Assembly (NCBI RefSeq): GCF_902167145.1
Contig: NC_050096.1
Coordinates: forward strand, 161,137,825-161,201,824
Length of the DNA: 64,000 nt
Direction of reading: 5' to 3'
Origin: Zea mays
Taxonomy: Eukaryota; Streptophyta; Magnoliopsida; Poales; Poaceae
Position 1 is the stretch's first letter, and every line of letters begins with the position of its first letter. The notes beneath the pieces are model-generated. The model was given only the letters and a program-made list of their open reading frames with translations. It made no database searches and had not been told where the DNA came from. The translations under genes were made by a program, and so were the position numbers. Shown in pieces: positions 1 through 9,965 of this stretch.

Positions 1-23
1 ATGCCTTCGCCCCTGTAGCACGG

Positions 24-1313
24 ATGGAATCCGTGCGACTCCTCCTTGCGCTGGCAGCCCTGGAGGGCTGGCATGTTCATCACATGGATGTCAAGTCGGC
101 GTTTCTTAACGGCGACTTAAAGGAGGAGGTCTATGTACACCAGCCGCCAGGTTTTGCGATCCCTGGCAAGGAGGGCAAGGTGTTGCGCCTGCGCAAGGCT
201 CTCTACGGCTTGCGACAGGCACCAAGGGCGTGGAATGCCAAGCTGGATTCCACGCTCAAGAGGATGGGCTTCATGCCAAGCCCGCACGAGGCGGCCATCT
301 ATCGGCGGGGCAATGGAGATAATGCCCTGCTGGTGGGTGTCTACGTCGACGACTTGGTGATCACCGGCGCCAAGGATGCAGAGGTGGCAGCGTTCAAGGA
401 AGAGATGAAGGCCACCTTCCAAATGAGTGACCTGGGGCATCTCTCCTTCTACCTGGGGATTGAGGTGCACCAGGGAGACTCCGGGATCACACTTCGCCAG
501 ACCGCCTATGCCAGGCGCATTGTTGAGCTGGCTGGGCTCACCGACTGCAACCCAGCTCTCACTCCGATGGAGGAGAGGCTGAAGCTGAGTCGCGACAGCA
601 CGACGGAGGAGGTGGATGCTACTCAGTACCGGCGTCTTGTGGGGAGCCTTCGCTACCTCGTCCACACACGACCTGACTTGGCATACTCCGTCGGCTACGT
701 TAGTCGGTTCTTGCAGCGACCGACGACGGAGCATGAGCAGGCTGTGAAGAGGATCATCCGCTATGTTGCGGGGACTCTCGACCACGGTCTCTACTACCCG
801 AGGTGCCCTGGGGAGGCACACCTTGTCGGGTACAGCGACAGCGACCACGCCGGCGACATCGACACTAGCAAGAGCACAAGCGGGATCCTCTTCTTCCTCG
901 GCAAGTACCTCATTAGCTGGCAGTCGGTCAAGCAGCAGGTGGTGGCCATGTCCAGCTGCGAGGCCGAGTACATAGCGGCGTCCACTGCTTCGACTCAGGC
1001 GCTCTGGCTGGCTCGACTGCACGGTGATCTCCTCGGGAGAGACACTGGAGCGGTGGAACTCAGGGTGGACAGCCAGTCCGCTCTGGCATTGGCCAAGAAC
1101 CCCGTGTTCCATGAACGGAGCAAGCACATCCGGCTGAGATACCACTTCATCCGAGACTGCTTGGCAGAAGGGAGCATCAAGGCGCGCTACATCAACACCA
1201 AGGATCAGCTTGCAGACCTGCTCACCAAGCCCCTTGGGAAGATTAAGTTTGTTGAGCTTTGCTCCAGGTCCGGAATGGCTCAACTTTCCCACAAGGCGAC
1301 ACACAAGACTTAG
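24..1313 (+). CDS. Copia A polyprotein C-terminus: reverse transcriptase and RNase H
   Basis: An uninterrupted frame of 429 residues, continuing from before the window (the ATG at 24 is an internal Met). RT landmarks: MDVKSAFLNGDL, KALYGLRQAPRAW and the catalytic YVDDLVIT at about residues 107-114. RNase H landmarks: YSDSDHAGDIDTSKSTSG, MSSCEAEYIA and VDSQSALALAKN, with the conserved D, E, D residues. It ends before the polypurine tract. The open frame and near identity to G suggest a recent insertion. Confidence 0.88.
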   Translation: MESVRLLLALAALEGWHVHHMDVKSAFLNGDLKEEVYVHQPPGFAIPGKEGKVLRLRKALYGLRQAPRAWNAKLDSTLKRMGFMPSPHEAAIYRRGNGDNALLVGVYVDDLVITGAKDAEVAAFKEEMKATFQMSDLGHLSFYLGIEVHQGDSGITLRQTAYARRIVELAGLTDCNPALTPMEERLKLSRDSTTEEVDATQYRRLVGSLRYLVHTRPDLAYSVGYVSRFLQRPTTEHEQAVKRIIRYVAGTLDHGLYYPRCPGEAHLVGYSDSDHAGDIDTSKSTSGILFFLGKYLISWQSVKQQVVAMSSCEAEYIAASTASTQALWLARLHGDLLGRDTGAVELRVDSQSALALAKNPVFHERSKHIRLRYHFIRDCLAEGSIKARYINTKDQLADLLTKPLGKIKFVELCSRSGMAQLSHKATHKT

Positions 1314-1321
1314 GGGGAGAA

Positions 1322-1765
1322 TGATGGAATAAGTCATGTGTGGAGGACAGTCCGCAGTCCGCACAGCATCTCTGCTGCAGGACAGCAGCAACGCAGCAGC
1401 TTTTGACTGCAAGGACTGCGGCAGACAGCAAGGACTGCGGCAGGCAGCACAACAGCAGTTTTTTGACTGCAAGGACAGCCTGCAGGCATCTCCTTTTCAG
1501 TTTCAGCTTTTGGAGGACAGCAGCTTGCTGCAGTTTGCAGTTTTTCCTTTTTGACTAGAGTACAACAGCACCTAGTGGTTAGTGCAGTTTGTAGGACAGC
1601 ATATTCGCAACTCTAGGAAGCATATGCTGCAGCCCCTTGGGCTATAAATATGTATCCCGACCCTTAGACGGGTATGGCATTGTGTAGTGTTTGAAGAAAT
1701 AAACAGAAAATTGCCCCAACTCATAGTGTCATCCTCTGATGAGAGTTAGAGTCCCTCTACTTACA
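1322..1765 (+). repeat. Copia A 3' LTR
   Basis: Starts TGATGGAATAAGTC and ends TCCCTCTACTTACA (TG..CA), 444 bp. The U3 part carries irregular repeats of GGACTGCGGCA/GACAGCAAGGACTG. Near 1640 there is CTATAAATATGTAT, a TATA-like box. The end of the LTR is shared with the Copia G LTRs. Confidence 0.85.
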
Positions 1766-1893
1766 GTGCCACCCCTACACCCGCGGCCCATGGCCACGCG
1801 ACTCTCCCTCCCACATGGTCGGCAGTCGTGGGTTTCCCCCGCATGGGCCCTCGTGGTCGCGTTCGGTGTTGACAACCTCGCCTTGTCGTTCAG

Positions 1894-4800
1894 CGAGCAG
1901 CGGAGGCGGTGGATGATGTTGCACGTGTGGCGGCGGCAGAGCTTGAGGCTCTGCGCGGCAGTAGCGCCGGCAACTTTGTCTCCTGGGACGACAGCACCAA
2001 CGACGAGCTCAGGCTAGCAAGGCAGGCAGCGAAAGAGCAAGCGACACAATGGGCAGCAGCGGCAGCCCAAACAGGCGTGGACGCGTCGGCGGTGCTCCTG
2101 CCGGCGGTGGACGGGACGACGGAGATCGAGGCCTCTACAGGCGGCGGGCCTCTCCCTCCCCGGATAGGTACCATGGTCACCGCGGGGTCTAGGCCGTTGT
2201 TAGGGACATCGGTCCCAGCGGTGGGTGGTCTACCCTCACCAAGACCAACTACGTCGAGTGGGCCGCGGTGATGTGGGTATGGCTCCAGGTTTGCCACATG
2301 TGGGAAGCAGTTCGGTATGACGACGTTGACTACTACGAGGATCGACAGGTGCTGGATGCCCTCATTGCTGCAGTCTCACCCGAGATGCAGTTTTCGCTCT
2401 CCCAGAAACGGACTGCCAAGGAGGCCTGGGACGCCATCGCTGCGACCCGCATCGGCAGCGACCGTGCCCGCAAGACCACATTGCAGGCACTTCGCAAAGA
2501 GTGGGAGAACCTGGCCTTCAAGCTAGGTGAGGATGTCGATGACTTTGCTCTCCACCTCAACACGCTATTGCAGAAGATGGTGCAGTTCGGTGACGACACC
2601 TACGATGAGGAGAGAGCTGTTGAGAAGCTCTTCTGTTGCATCCTCGAGAAGTACAAGCAGATCGCTCGATCGAGTCTCTGCTAGACCTCTCCACGATGAC
2701 GATCGAAGAAGCGATAAGTCGTCTCAAGGTCGTCGACGGTGACGAACCACATACCCTCTCTGGGCCTATCACTATCTGCGGGAAGCTACATCTCACTCGA
2801 GAGCAGTGGGAGGCCTGCCAGGGTGATAAGAAGGGGGCGTCCTCCTCCTCGACATGTGGTCGCAAACGCGACAATTTGCGCAAGGCGCGCGGAGGCGCCC
2901 AGGCCGGGGCGCGAGGACAAGCTGAGGGTGGTGCCCGCGGAGGCGCCCACGGCGGCGCCGTTGGCAAAGCCAGCACGAGACGACAACTATCACAACTGTG
3001 GCAGTCTTGGCCACTGGGCCAGGGACTGTCGACAGCCACGAAGCAGCCAGGCCAACGTCGCACAGGCGGAGGCAGAAGCTCTGCTCCTAGCACACGCAAG
3101 CATCGAGCTATCCCCAACGGCACCGGCCACATCGGCACTCCTCCACCTTGATGAGTCGATAGCACGCGCTTTCCTCGACGACGGCTCCAGCAAAGACATG
3201 ATCGAAAGATGGTGTCTCGACACCGACGCCACTCATCACATGACCGACCGACGGGAGTTCTTCACCGAGCTCGACTCTAGCGTACGAGGCTTCGTCAAGT
3301 TTGGGGACGCCTCCGGCATATAGATCAAGGGTGCCGGCTTAGTCGTCTTCACCGCCACGTCTGGTGAGCACAAACTGCTCACCGGAGTCTACTACATTGC
3401 CGTGTTGAGGAACTGTATCATCAGCTTGGGACAGCTGGATGAGAACGGTTCGCGCGTGGAGGTCGAACACGGAGTCATGAGGATCTAGGACCCCTCTCGT
3501 CACCTTCTTGCCAAGGTACATAGGAGTCCAAATCGGCTTTACATCCTCAACGTGAAGGTGGCACAGCCTTGCTGCTCGTCGGGACGACGTGGCATGGCAG
3601 TGGCACGAGCGCTTCGGACACCTTAACTTCGAGGCCCTGAAGCAGCTCAGTGCCAAGGAGATGGTACGAGGCCTACCATTCCTTGACCATGTGAAGCAGT
3701 TCTGCGATGTTTGTGTGTTGACAAAGCAGAGACAACTCCCCTTTCCCCAGTAATCGAGCTTTCGAGCCAAGGAGAGGCTCGAGCTCATGCATGGGAACTT
3801 GTGTGGCCCGGTGACACTAGCTACACCAGGAGGACGACGCTACTTCTTTCTGCTCGTCAACGACCTCTCCCACTACATGTGGGTGATGGTCCTTGGCAGC
3901 AAGGGAGGCTACGAACGCCATCAGGCGTGTGTAGGTCGCCGCGGAGGCGGAGTGCGGCCGCAAGCGGCGGGTGCTGCACACCGAAAATAGTGGCAAATTC
4001 ACGGCGGCTGAGTTCGCGTCGTACTGCACGGATGTGGGGATGGCTCGGGCTCGTGCCACTGCCATGCTCCGTCATCCCGACGAGCAGCAAGGTTGTGCCA
4101 CCTTCACGTTGAGGATGTAAAGCCGATTTGGAGTCCTGCGTACCTTGGAGAAGGTGACGAGAGGGGTCCCAGGTCCTCATGACTCCGTGTTCGACCTCCA
4201 CGCGCGAACCGTTCTCATCCAGCTGTCCCAAGCTGATGATACAGTTCAACGCCACTACTCCGCGCCGTACATCCCACAACAGAACGGTGTCGACGAGCGG
4301 CACAACCAGACGGTTGTGGGGATGGCTCGGCCTCTACTCAAGCAGAGGGGAATATCGACTGTCTTCTAGGGAGAGGCGGTGGTGACAGCGGTCTACATTC
4401 TCAACCGCTCGCCCACCAAGGCACTCAACGGGATGACACCGTAAGAGGCTTGGCATGGGCGCAAGCCGGCATTCTCTCTCACCTACGGGTCTTCGGCTGC
4501 CTCGCGTTCACCAAGGAGCTTGGCCACATCGGCAAGTTGGACAATAGGAGCACCCCAGGGGTGTTCATTGGCTACGCAGAGGGCTCGAAGGCCTACCGCA
4601 TCCTTGACCTAGGAACACAGCGTGTGCGCACGACGCGCGATGTAGTGTTTGATGAAGGGCGAGGATGGGCATGGGACAAGGCGGTAGACGACGGCATGAC
4701 TCCGGCGTACGACCACCATCGAGTACGTCCAATTTGAGGGAGCTGGGGGAGTAGGCAACTCTTCTCCGAGTAGGTCTACCCCAGCCCCCAAGTCTCCACC

Positions 4801-5310
4801 AACTCCAGCGCCACGAACTCCAGCTCCGGCTACAATGAGCTCTTCGCCACCATGCACTCCAGTCACGTACACGAACATCGACGATAACCCCTCCAGGAAC
4901 GTCCTCTCTGACGCCAGCTTGTGTCGAGCACGACTCGGTGGAGCTCGTTACCCCGTTTCCTAGGACGAGGAGTGCGTCCACGTGTGTTACGATGGCGAGC
5001 CGTTGCGGTATCGTAAGGTGGAGGGCCTTCTCAATCGACCCGTCGGTGCTGGGCCCGGCGTCTCACACTCTGGTTCAGTTGCATCTTGTGTGCGACGACA
5101 ACAAGCCTCGGTGCTTCGCGGAGGCCGAGCAACACGCGGCTTGGCGTGCCGCGATGCAATCAGAGATGGATGCGGTTGAGACGAACCACACCTGGGAACT
5201 CGCTGATCTCCCTCATGGTCACCGCGCGATCACTCTTAAGTGGTTGTTCAAACTAAAGAGGGATGAAGACGACACCTTGGTTTCTTGCGGTTTCTTGCAG
5301 CAGGAGAGGA
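1894..5310 (+). mobile_element. Copia B, degenerate relative of A and G without LTRs
   Basis: The order of gag, protease, GAG-pre-integrase, integrase and RT start matches Copia G, but both ends are missing. The left boundary near 1894 follows about 130 bp of unassigned DNA after the A LTR. The right boundary falls in the RT start near 5260-5310, where the sequence changes to the gag of Copia C. Many stops and frameshifts are present. Confidence 0.8.
1894..5310 (+). pseudogene. Copia B gag-pol pseudogene
   Basis: Gag begins around LEALRGSSAGNF (1909 frame) and continues through RTAKEAWDAIAATRIGSD to about 2680. A frameshift leads to a basic region, a degraded zinc knuckle (NCGSLGHWARDC, about 2998-3030) and protease DTDATHHMTD, where the catalytic DTGA has become DTDA. 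Stops follow at 3321, 3487 (TGG to TAG) and 3751 (CAG to TAG). Integrase pieces LCGPVTLATPGG and HYSAPYIPQQNGVDE flank an inverted segment. RT fades out after LKWLFKLKRDE. It is clearly non-functional. Confidence 0.82.
3411..4246. repeat. Inverted duplication inside Copia B (arms 3411-3610 and about 4050-4246)
   Basis: About 200 bp of the GAG-pre-integrase segment recurs in reverse complement between the integrase motifs SYCTD and QRHYSAPY, leaving a 440-bp loop. The arms differ by about 4 percent by eye. The inverted arm keeps the sense version at the site where the direct arm has a stop (3487), so the duplication predates that mutation. Confidence 0.88.
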
Positions 5311-6435
5311 TCCACTTCGCCCATTCCCGAGGCTCCCATAGCCTCTGGACTCGACGCCACCACATCGCCGCTCTCCACACCCAGGATGCCGGTCTACACA
5401 ACATTCGGTCCCTCGTGTCCATTGTCTTGGACCCGGCATTCTCCCACTACCCTCGTTGGCGGGGGCAGGTCCTTCTCATCCTTCGTCGCTGTGGTCTTGC
5501 CGACCACGTCCTCGACGACATCATCGCCCCACCGTCCCCGGCCTGGTCCCTGATGGACACCGTGGTGCTCTCCTGGCTCCACAGCACCATCACCGTTGAG
5601 CTCCAGGACATCATCCGCGACCAGGCGAACACGGGCCATCAGGCGTGGCTCGCTCTCGAGGAACAGTTCCTCGGGAACCAAGACGCTCGGGCCCTTCACC
5701 TCAATGCCCAGTTCCACCAGTTCTCTCAGGGGGACCTCTCCGTGGGGGAGCACTGCCGCCAGATGAAGGGCTTAGCGGACTCCCTCCTCGGTCTTGGCGA
5801 GCCGGTGGCAGACCGTACCTTGGTGTTGGACCTCCTGTGTGGCCTCAGCCCTCGCTACGGCCACCTGAAGGCTCTGATCAAGAGGATCGTGCCTTTTCCC
5901 ACCTTCCATGTCGTGCGGAATGAGCTTCTCCTCGAGGAGCTCACCATGACAATCGAGGCTCCCACTCCAGCACCGACACTCTACAGCGCCACCCCTGGTG
6001 CTCAGGCTTCCTCCGGGGGACAGGCTCCCCGCACTCTGTTAACCGGTGCTCCCGCTCGGCCCCTGCCACGGCCCCTCGTCAGGATTCCACCGCCAACGGC
6101 GGCCGTCGCCCCCACAAGGGCCAACGTAGGGGCGGCATCTCCACCCATGGAGGTTCCACCGGCCGGGGCCACGGCCAGGGCTAGCCGTCGTTCTACAAGC
6201 CCTGAACCAGCACCATCTCCATGTGGCAGCTCCACCCGTGGAGGTTCCACCGGCCAGGGCCACGGCCAGGGCTAGCCGTCGTTCTACAACCCCTGGACCA
6301 GCACCATCTCCATGTGGTCGGGTCAGGCCCCCAGTGCCTCCCGTCCTCCGACGCCGGCTCTCCTAATTGTGCCCCCCTACGGCGCACCTTCGCACGCCTG
6401 CCTCCGTACGGCGTGCCCCCGACGACCCCGCCCCC
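5311..6435 (+). pseudogene. Copia C gag (5'-truncated)
   Basis: Reads NIRSLVSIVLDPAFSHYPRW, then DHVLDDI, FLGNQDARALHLNAQFHQFSQGDLSV, LCGLSPRYGHLKALI and LLLEELTM. This is the UBN2/Retrotran_gag type of plant Copia gag, different from that of A/B/G. The start and the 5' LTR are missing. A Pro/Ala-rich tail contains a tandem duplication of about 91 bp (roughly 6145-6325). The frame is fused by chance to the end of Copia B upstream. It is interrupted at 6435 by Copia G and continues at 12174. Confidence 0.82.
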
Positions 6436-6829
6436 TGTAAGTAAAGGGACTCTAACTCTCATCAAGAGGATGACACTATGAGTTGGGGCAATTTTCTGTT
6501 TATTTCCTCAAACACTACACAATGCCATACCCATCTAAGGGTTGGAGACCCATATTTATAGCCCTAGAGGCTGCACTACCACACCCTTCTCACACACTAC
6601 ACAACAAGATTGTCCTCTAGATGCTAAAGAGACTACAGAGGACAGTCAAAAGCGACTGTTGTCCTCTAGATGCTAAAGCGACTACAGAGGACAGTCAAAA
6701 AGCGACTGCTGTCCTCTAGATGCTAAAGAGAATACAAAGGACAGTCAAGCTGTCCTCTAGATGCTAAGGACTACAGAGGACAGTCAAAAGCGACTGCTGT
6801 CCTCTAGATGCTCAAGACTTATTCCATCA
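6436..6829 (-). repeat. Copia G 3' LTR
   Basis: Same structure as the 5' LTR. The hairpin subrepeats start near 6611, 6660, 6710, 6751 and 6798. It ends ..CTTTACTTACA at the left TSD and contains the TATA-like motif near 6550. Confidence 0.92.
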
Positions 6830-6837
6830 TTCTCCCC

Positions 6838-9537
6838 CTAAGTCTTGGGCGTCGTCTTGTGAGAAAGTTGGGCCATCCCGGACCTGGAGCAAAGCTCAAC
6901 AAACTTGATCTTCCCAAGGGGCTTGGTGAGCACGTCTGCAAGCTGATCCTTGGTGTTGATGTAACACGCCTTGATGCTCCCTTCTGCCAAGCAGTCTCGG
7001 ATGAAGTGGTATCTCAGCCGGATGTGCTTGCTCTGTTCATGGAACACGGGGTTCTTGGCCAATGCCAGAGCGGACTGGCTGTCCACCCTGAGTTCCACCG
7101 CTCCAGTGTCTCTCCCGAGGAGATCATCGAGCAGTCGAGCCAGCCAGAGCGCCTGAGTCGAAGCAGTGGACGCCGCTATGTACTCGGCCTCGCAGCTGGA
7201 CATGGCCACCACCTGCTGCTTGACCGACTGCCAGCTAATGAGGCACTTGCCGAGGAAGAAGATGATCCCGCTTGTGCTCTTGCTAGTGTCGATGTCGCTG
7301 GCGTGGTCGCTGTCGCTGTAGACAAGGTTTGCCTCCCCAGGGCACCTCGGGTAGTAGAGACCGTGGTCGAGAGTCCCCGCAACATAGCGGATGATCCTCT
7401 TCACAGCCTGCTCATGCTCCGTCGTCGGTCGCTGCAAGAACCGACTAACGTAGCCGACAGAGTATGCCAAGTCAGGTCGTGTGTGGACGAGGTAGCGAAG
7501 GCTCCCCACAAGACGTCGGTACTGAGTAGCATCCACCTCCTCCGTCGTGCTGTCGCGACTCAGCTTCAGCCTCTCCTCCATCGGAGTGAGAGCTGGGTTG
7601 CAGTCGGTGAGCCCAGCCAGCTCAACAATACGTTTGGCGTAGGCGGTCTGGCGAAGTGTGATCCCGGAGTCTCCCTGGTGCACCTCAATCCCCAGGTAGA
7701 AGGAGAGATGCCCCAGGTCACTCATTTGGAAGGTGGCCTTCATCTCTTCCTTGAATGCTGCCACCTCTGCATCCTTGGCGCCGGTGATCACCAAGTCGTC
7801 GACGTAGACACCCACCAGCAGGGCATTTTCTCCATTGCCCCGCCGATAGATGGCCGCCTCGTGCGGGCTTGGCATGAAGCCCATCCTCTTGAGCGTGGAA
7901 TCCAGCTTGGCATTCCACGCCCTTGGTGCCTGTCGCAAGCCGTAGAGGGCCTTGCGCAGGCGCAACACCTTGCCTTCCTTGCCAGGGATCGCAAAACCTG
8001 GCGGCTGGTGTACGTAGACCTCCTCCTTTAAGTCGCCGTTAAGAAACGCCGACTTGACATCCATGTGATGAACATGCCAGCCCTCCAGGGCTGCCAGCGC
8101 GAGGAGGAGTCGCACGGATTCCATCCGTGCTACAGGGGCGAAGGCATCGTCGAAGTCGATCCCCTCCTGCTGCAAGAAACCGCGTGCCACCAAGCGAGCC
8201 TTATGCTTGACGATGGCGCCGGCTTCATCCCTCTTCAGTTTGAACACCCACTTAAGGGTGATCGCGCGATGACCATGAGGGAGATCAGCGAGCTCCCAAG
8301 TGCGGTTCGTCTCAACCGCGTCCATCTCCGACTGCATCGCAGCACGCCAAGCCGCATGTTTCTCGGCCTCCGCGAAAGACCGAGGCTCACCATCGTCGCA
8401 TGCAAGATGCAACTCTCCTGCCAGAGTGCGAGATGCAGGGCCTGGCACCGACGGGTCGAGGAGAAGGCCCTCCACCCTTCGATACCGCAACGGCTCGCTG
8501 TCGTAGCACGCGTCGACACGCTCCTCGTCGCGGGACAGAGGGGTCACGAGCTCCACTGGGTCGTGCTCGACACGAGCTGGTGTCGGAGAGGACGTTCCCG
8601 GAGAGGGTACCGTCGGTGCTGGAGTACGTGGTGGCGAAGAGCTCGCTGTAGCCGGAGTCGTGGCTGGAGTGCGTGGTGGTGAAGAGCTCGTTGTAGCAGG
8701 AGCTGGAGAGTGTGGCGCTGGAGTCGGTGGAGACTTGGGGGCTGGGGTAGACCTGCTCGGAGAAGAGTTGCCTACTCCCCCAGCTCCCTCAATGTGGATG
8801 TACTCGATGGTGAAGTCGTACGTCGGAGTCGTGCCGTCGTCCACCGCCTTGTCCCACGCCCAACCTCGCCCTTCGTCGAACACTACGTCGCGCGCCGTGC
8901 GCACACGCTGTGTTCTTGGGTCAAGGATGCGGTAGGCCTTCGAGCCCTCCGCGTAGCCAATAAACACCCCCGGGGTGCTCCTATCGTCGAGCTTGCTGAT
9001 GTGGCCAAGCTCCTTGGTGAACGCGAGGCAGCCGAAGACCCGTAGGTGAGAGACCGCCGGCTTGCGCCCATGCCAAGCCTCGTACGGTGTTATCCCGTTG
9101 AGAGCCTTGGTGGGCGAGCGGTTGAGGATGTAAACCGCTGTCACCACCGCCTCTCCCCAGAAGACAGCTGGCATTCCTATCTGCTTGAGGAGAGCCCGAG
9201 CCATCCCCACAACCGTCTGGTTGCGCCGCTCGACGACGCCGTTCTGCTGCGGGTTGTACGGCGCGGAGTAGTGGCGCTGAACGCCCTCATCCGCGCAGTA
9301 CGACGCGAACTCAGCCGCCGTGAATTCGCCGCCGTTGTCGGTGCGCAGCACGCGCAGCTTGCGGCCGCACTCCGCCTCCGCAGCGACCTGCACACGCCTG
9401 ATGGCGTTCGCAGCCTCTCCCTTGCTGCCAAGGATCATCACCCACATGTAGCGGGAGAGATCGTCGACGAGCAGCAAGAAGTAGTGTCGTCCTCCTGGTG
9501 TGGCTGGTGTCACCGGGCCACACAAGTCCCCATGCAC
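6838..9537 (-). CDS. Copia G pol: integrase, RT, RNase H
   Basis: An open frame of 899 residues. Integrase catalytic core: HGDLCGPVTPATPGG (first D), RTDNGGEFTAAEF (second D), QNGVVERRNQ (E). A Pro/Ser/Thr-rich linker follows at about 280-370. RT: LKWVFKLKRDE, MDVKSAFLNGDL, LYGLRQAPRAW and YVDDLVIT (catalytic DD). RNase H: YSDSDHASDIDTSKSTSG, SSCEAEYIAAS, VDSQSALALAKN and NTKDQLADVLTKP. The length is what a Copia pol lacking gag and protease should have. It overlaps nothing in the host gene and reads in the same direction as the formin. Confidence 0.92.
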   Translation of the reverse strand: MHGDLCGPVTPATPGGRHYFLLLVDDLSRYMWVMILGSKGEAANAIRRVQVAAEAECGRKLRVLRTDNGGEFTAAEFASYCADEGVQRHYSAPYNPQQNGVVERRNQTVVGMARALLKQIGMPAVFWGEAVVTAVYILNRSPTKALNGITPYEAWHGRKPAVSHLRVFGCLAFTKELGHISKLDDRSTPGVFIGYAEGSKAYRILDPRTQRVRTARDVVFDEGRGWAWDKAVDDGTTPTYDFTIEYIHIEGAGGVGNSSPSRSTPAPKSPPTPAPHSPAPATTSSSPPRTPATTPATASSSPPRTPAPTVPSPGTSSPTPARVEHDPVELVTPLSRDEERVDACYDSEPLRYRRVEGLLLDPSVPGPASRTLAGELHLACDDGEPRSFAEAEKHAAWRAAMQSEMDAVETNRTWELADLPHGHRAITLKWVFKLKRDEAGAIVKHKARLVARGFLQQEGIDFDDAFAPVARMESVRLLLALAALEGWHVHHMDVKSAFLNGDLKEEVYVHQPPGFAIPGKEGKVLRLRKALYGLRQAPRAWNAKLDSTLKRMGFMPSPHEAAIYRRGNGENALLVGVYVDDLVITGAKDAEVAAFKEEMKATFQMSDLGHLSFYLGIEVHQGDSGITLRQTAYAKRIVELAGLTDCNPALTPMEERLKLSRDSTTEEVDATQYRRLVGSLRYLVHTRPDLAYSVGYVSRFLQRPTTEHEQAVKRIIRYVAGTLDHGLYYPRCPGEANLVYSDSDHASDIDTSKSTSGIIFFLGKCLISWQSVKQQVVAMSSCEAEYIAASTASTQALWLARLLDDLLGRDTGAVELRVDSQSALALAKNPVFHEQSKHIRLRYHFIRDCLAEGSIKACYINTKDQLADVLTKPLGKIKFVELCSRSGMAQLSHKTTPKT

Positions 9538-9965
9538 GAGCTCGAGCCTCTCCTTGGCTCGGAAGCTCGACTGCTGGGGAAGGGGAGCCGTCTCTGCTTT
9601 GTCAACACGCAGACATCGCAGAATTGCTCCACATGGTCAAGGCACGGCATGCCTCGTACCATCTCCTTGGCGCTGAGCCGCTTCAGGGCTTCGAAGTTAA
9701 GGTGCCCGAAGCGCTCGTGCCACTGCCATGCCCCGTCGTCTCGACGAGCAGCAAGGCAGCAAGGTTGTGCCACCTTCACATTGAGGATGTAAAGCCGATT
9801 TGCACTCCTGCGCACCTTGGCAAGAAGGCGACGAGAGGGATCCCAGATCCTCATGACTCCGTGCTCGACCTCCACGCGCGAACCGTTCTCATCCAGCTGT
9901 CCCCAGCTGATGATAGAGTTTCTCAACGCGGGGATGTAGTAGACTCCGACAGACGCTAGAGTCAA
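9510..9965 (-). pseudogene. Copia G GAG-pre-integrase segment, frameshifted
   Basis: Reads GVYYIPALRNSIISWGQLDENG, WHERFGHLNFEALKRLS and FCDVCVLTKQRRLPFP. This gives the HHCC zinc-binding pattern of the integrase N-terminus. It is out of frame with gag (deletion near 9945) and with the downstream integrase, because one T is missing in CTCCCCTTCCCC near 9580 compared with Copia B. Confidence 0.85.

Larger units (their letters stand above)
1..1765 (+). mobile_element. Copia A, 3' part (RT-RNase H and 3' LTR)
   Basis: Ty1/copia element cut by the window start. The RT-RNase H frame 24-1313 is followed by a polypurine tract AGGGGGAGAA at about 1312-1321 and a 3' LTR at 1322-1765. Its pol is almost identical to that of Copia G, and its LTR shares both ends with G (TGATGGAATAAGTC and ...ACTTACA) but differs in the middle. 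Same family as B and G. Confidence 0.88.

Noticed and set aside
117..1472. Minus-strand 451-codon frame opposite Copia A pol, and the matching plus-strand 407-codon frame at 6808-8031 opposite Copia G
   Set aside because: Both are shadows of the same RT-RNase H sequence. No domain, and the sense frames have all catalytic motifs.
4938..6275. 445-codon open frame as a single gene
   Set aside because: It is a chance in-frame fusion of the RT start of Copia B with the gag of Copia C.
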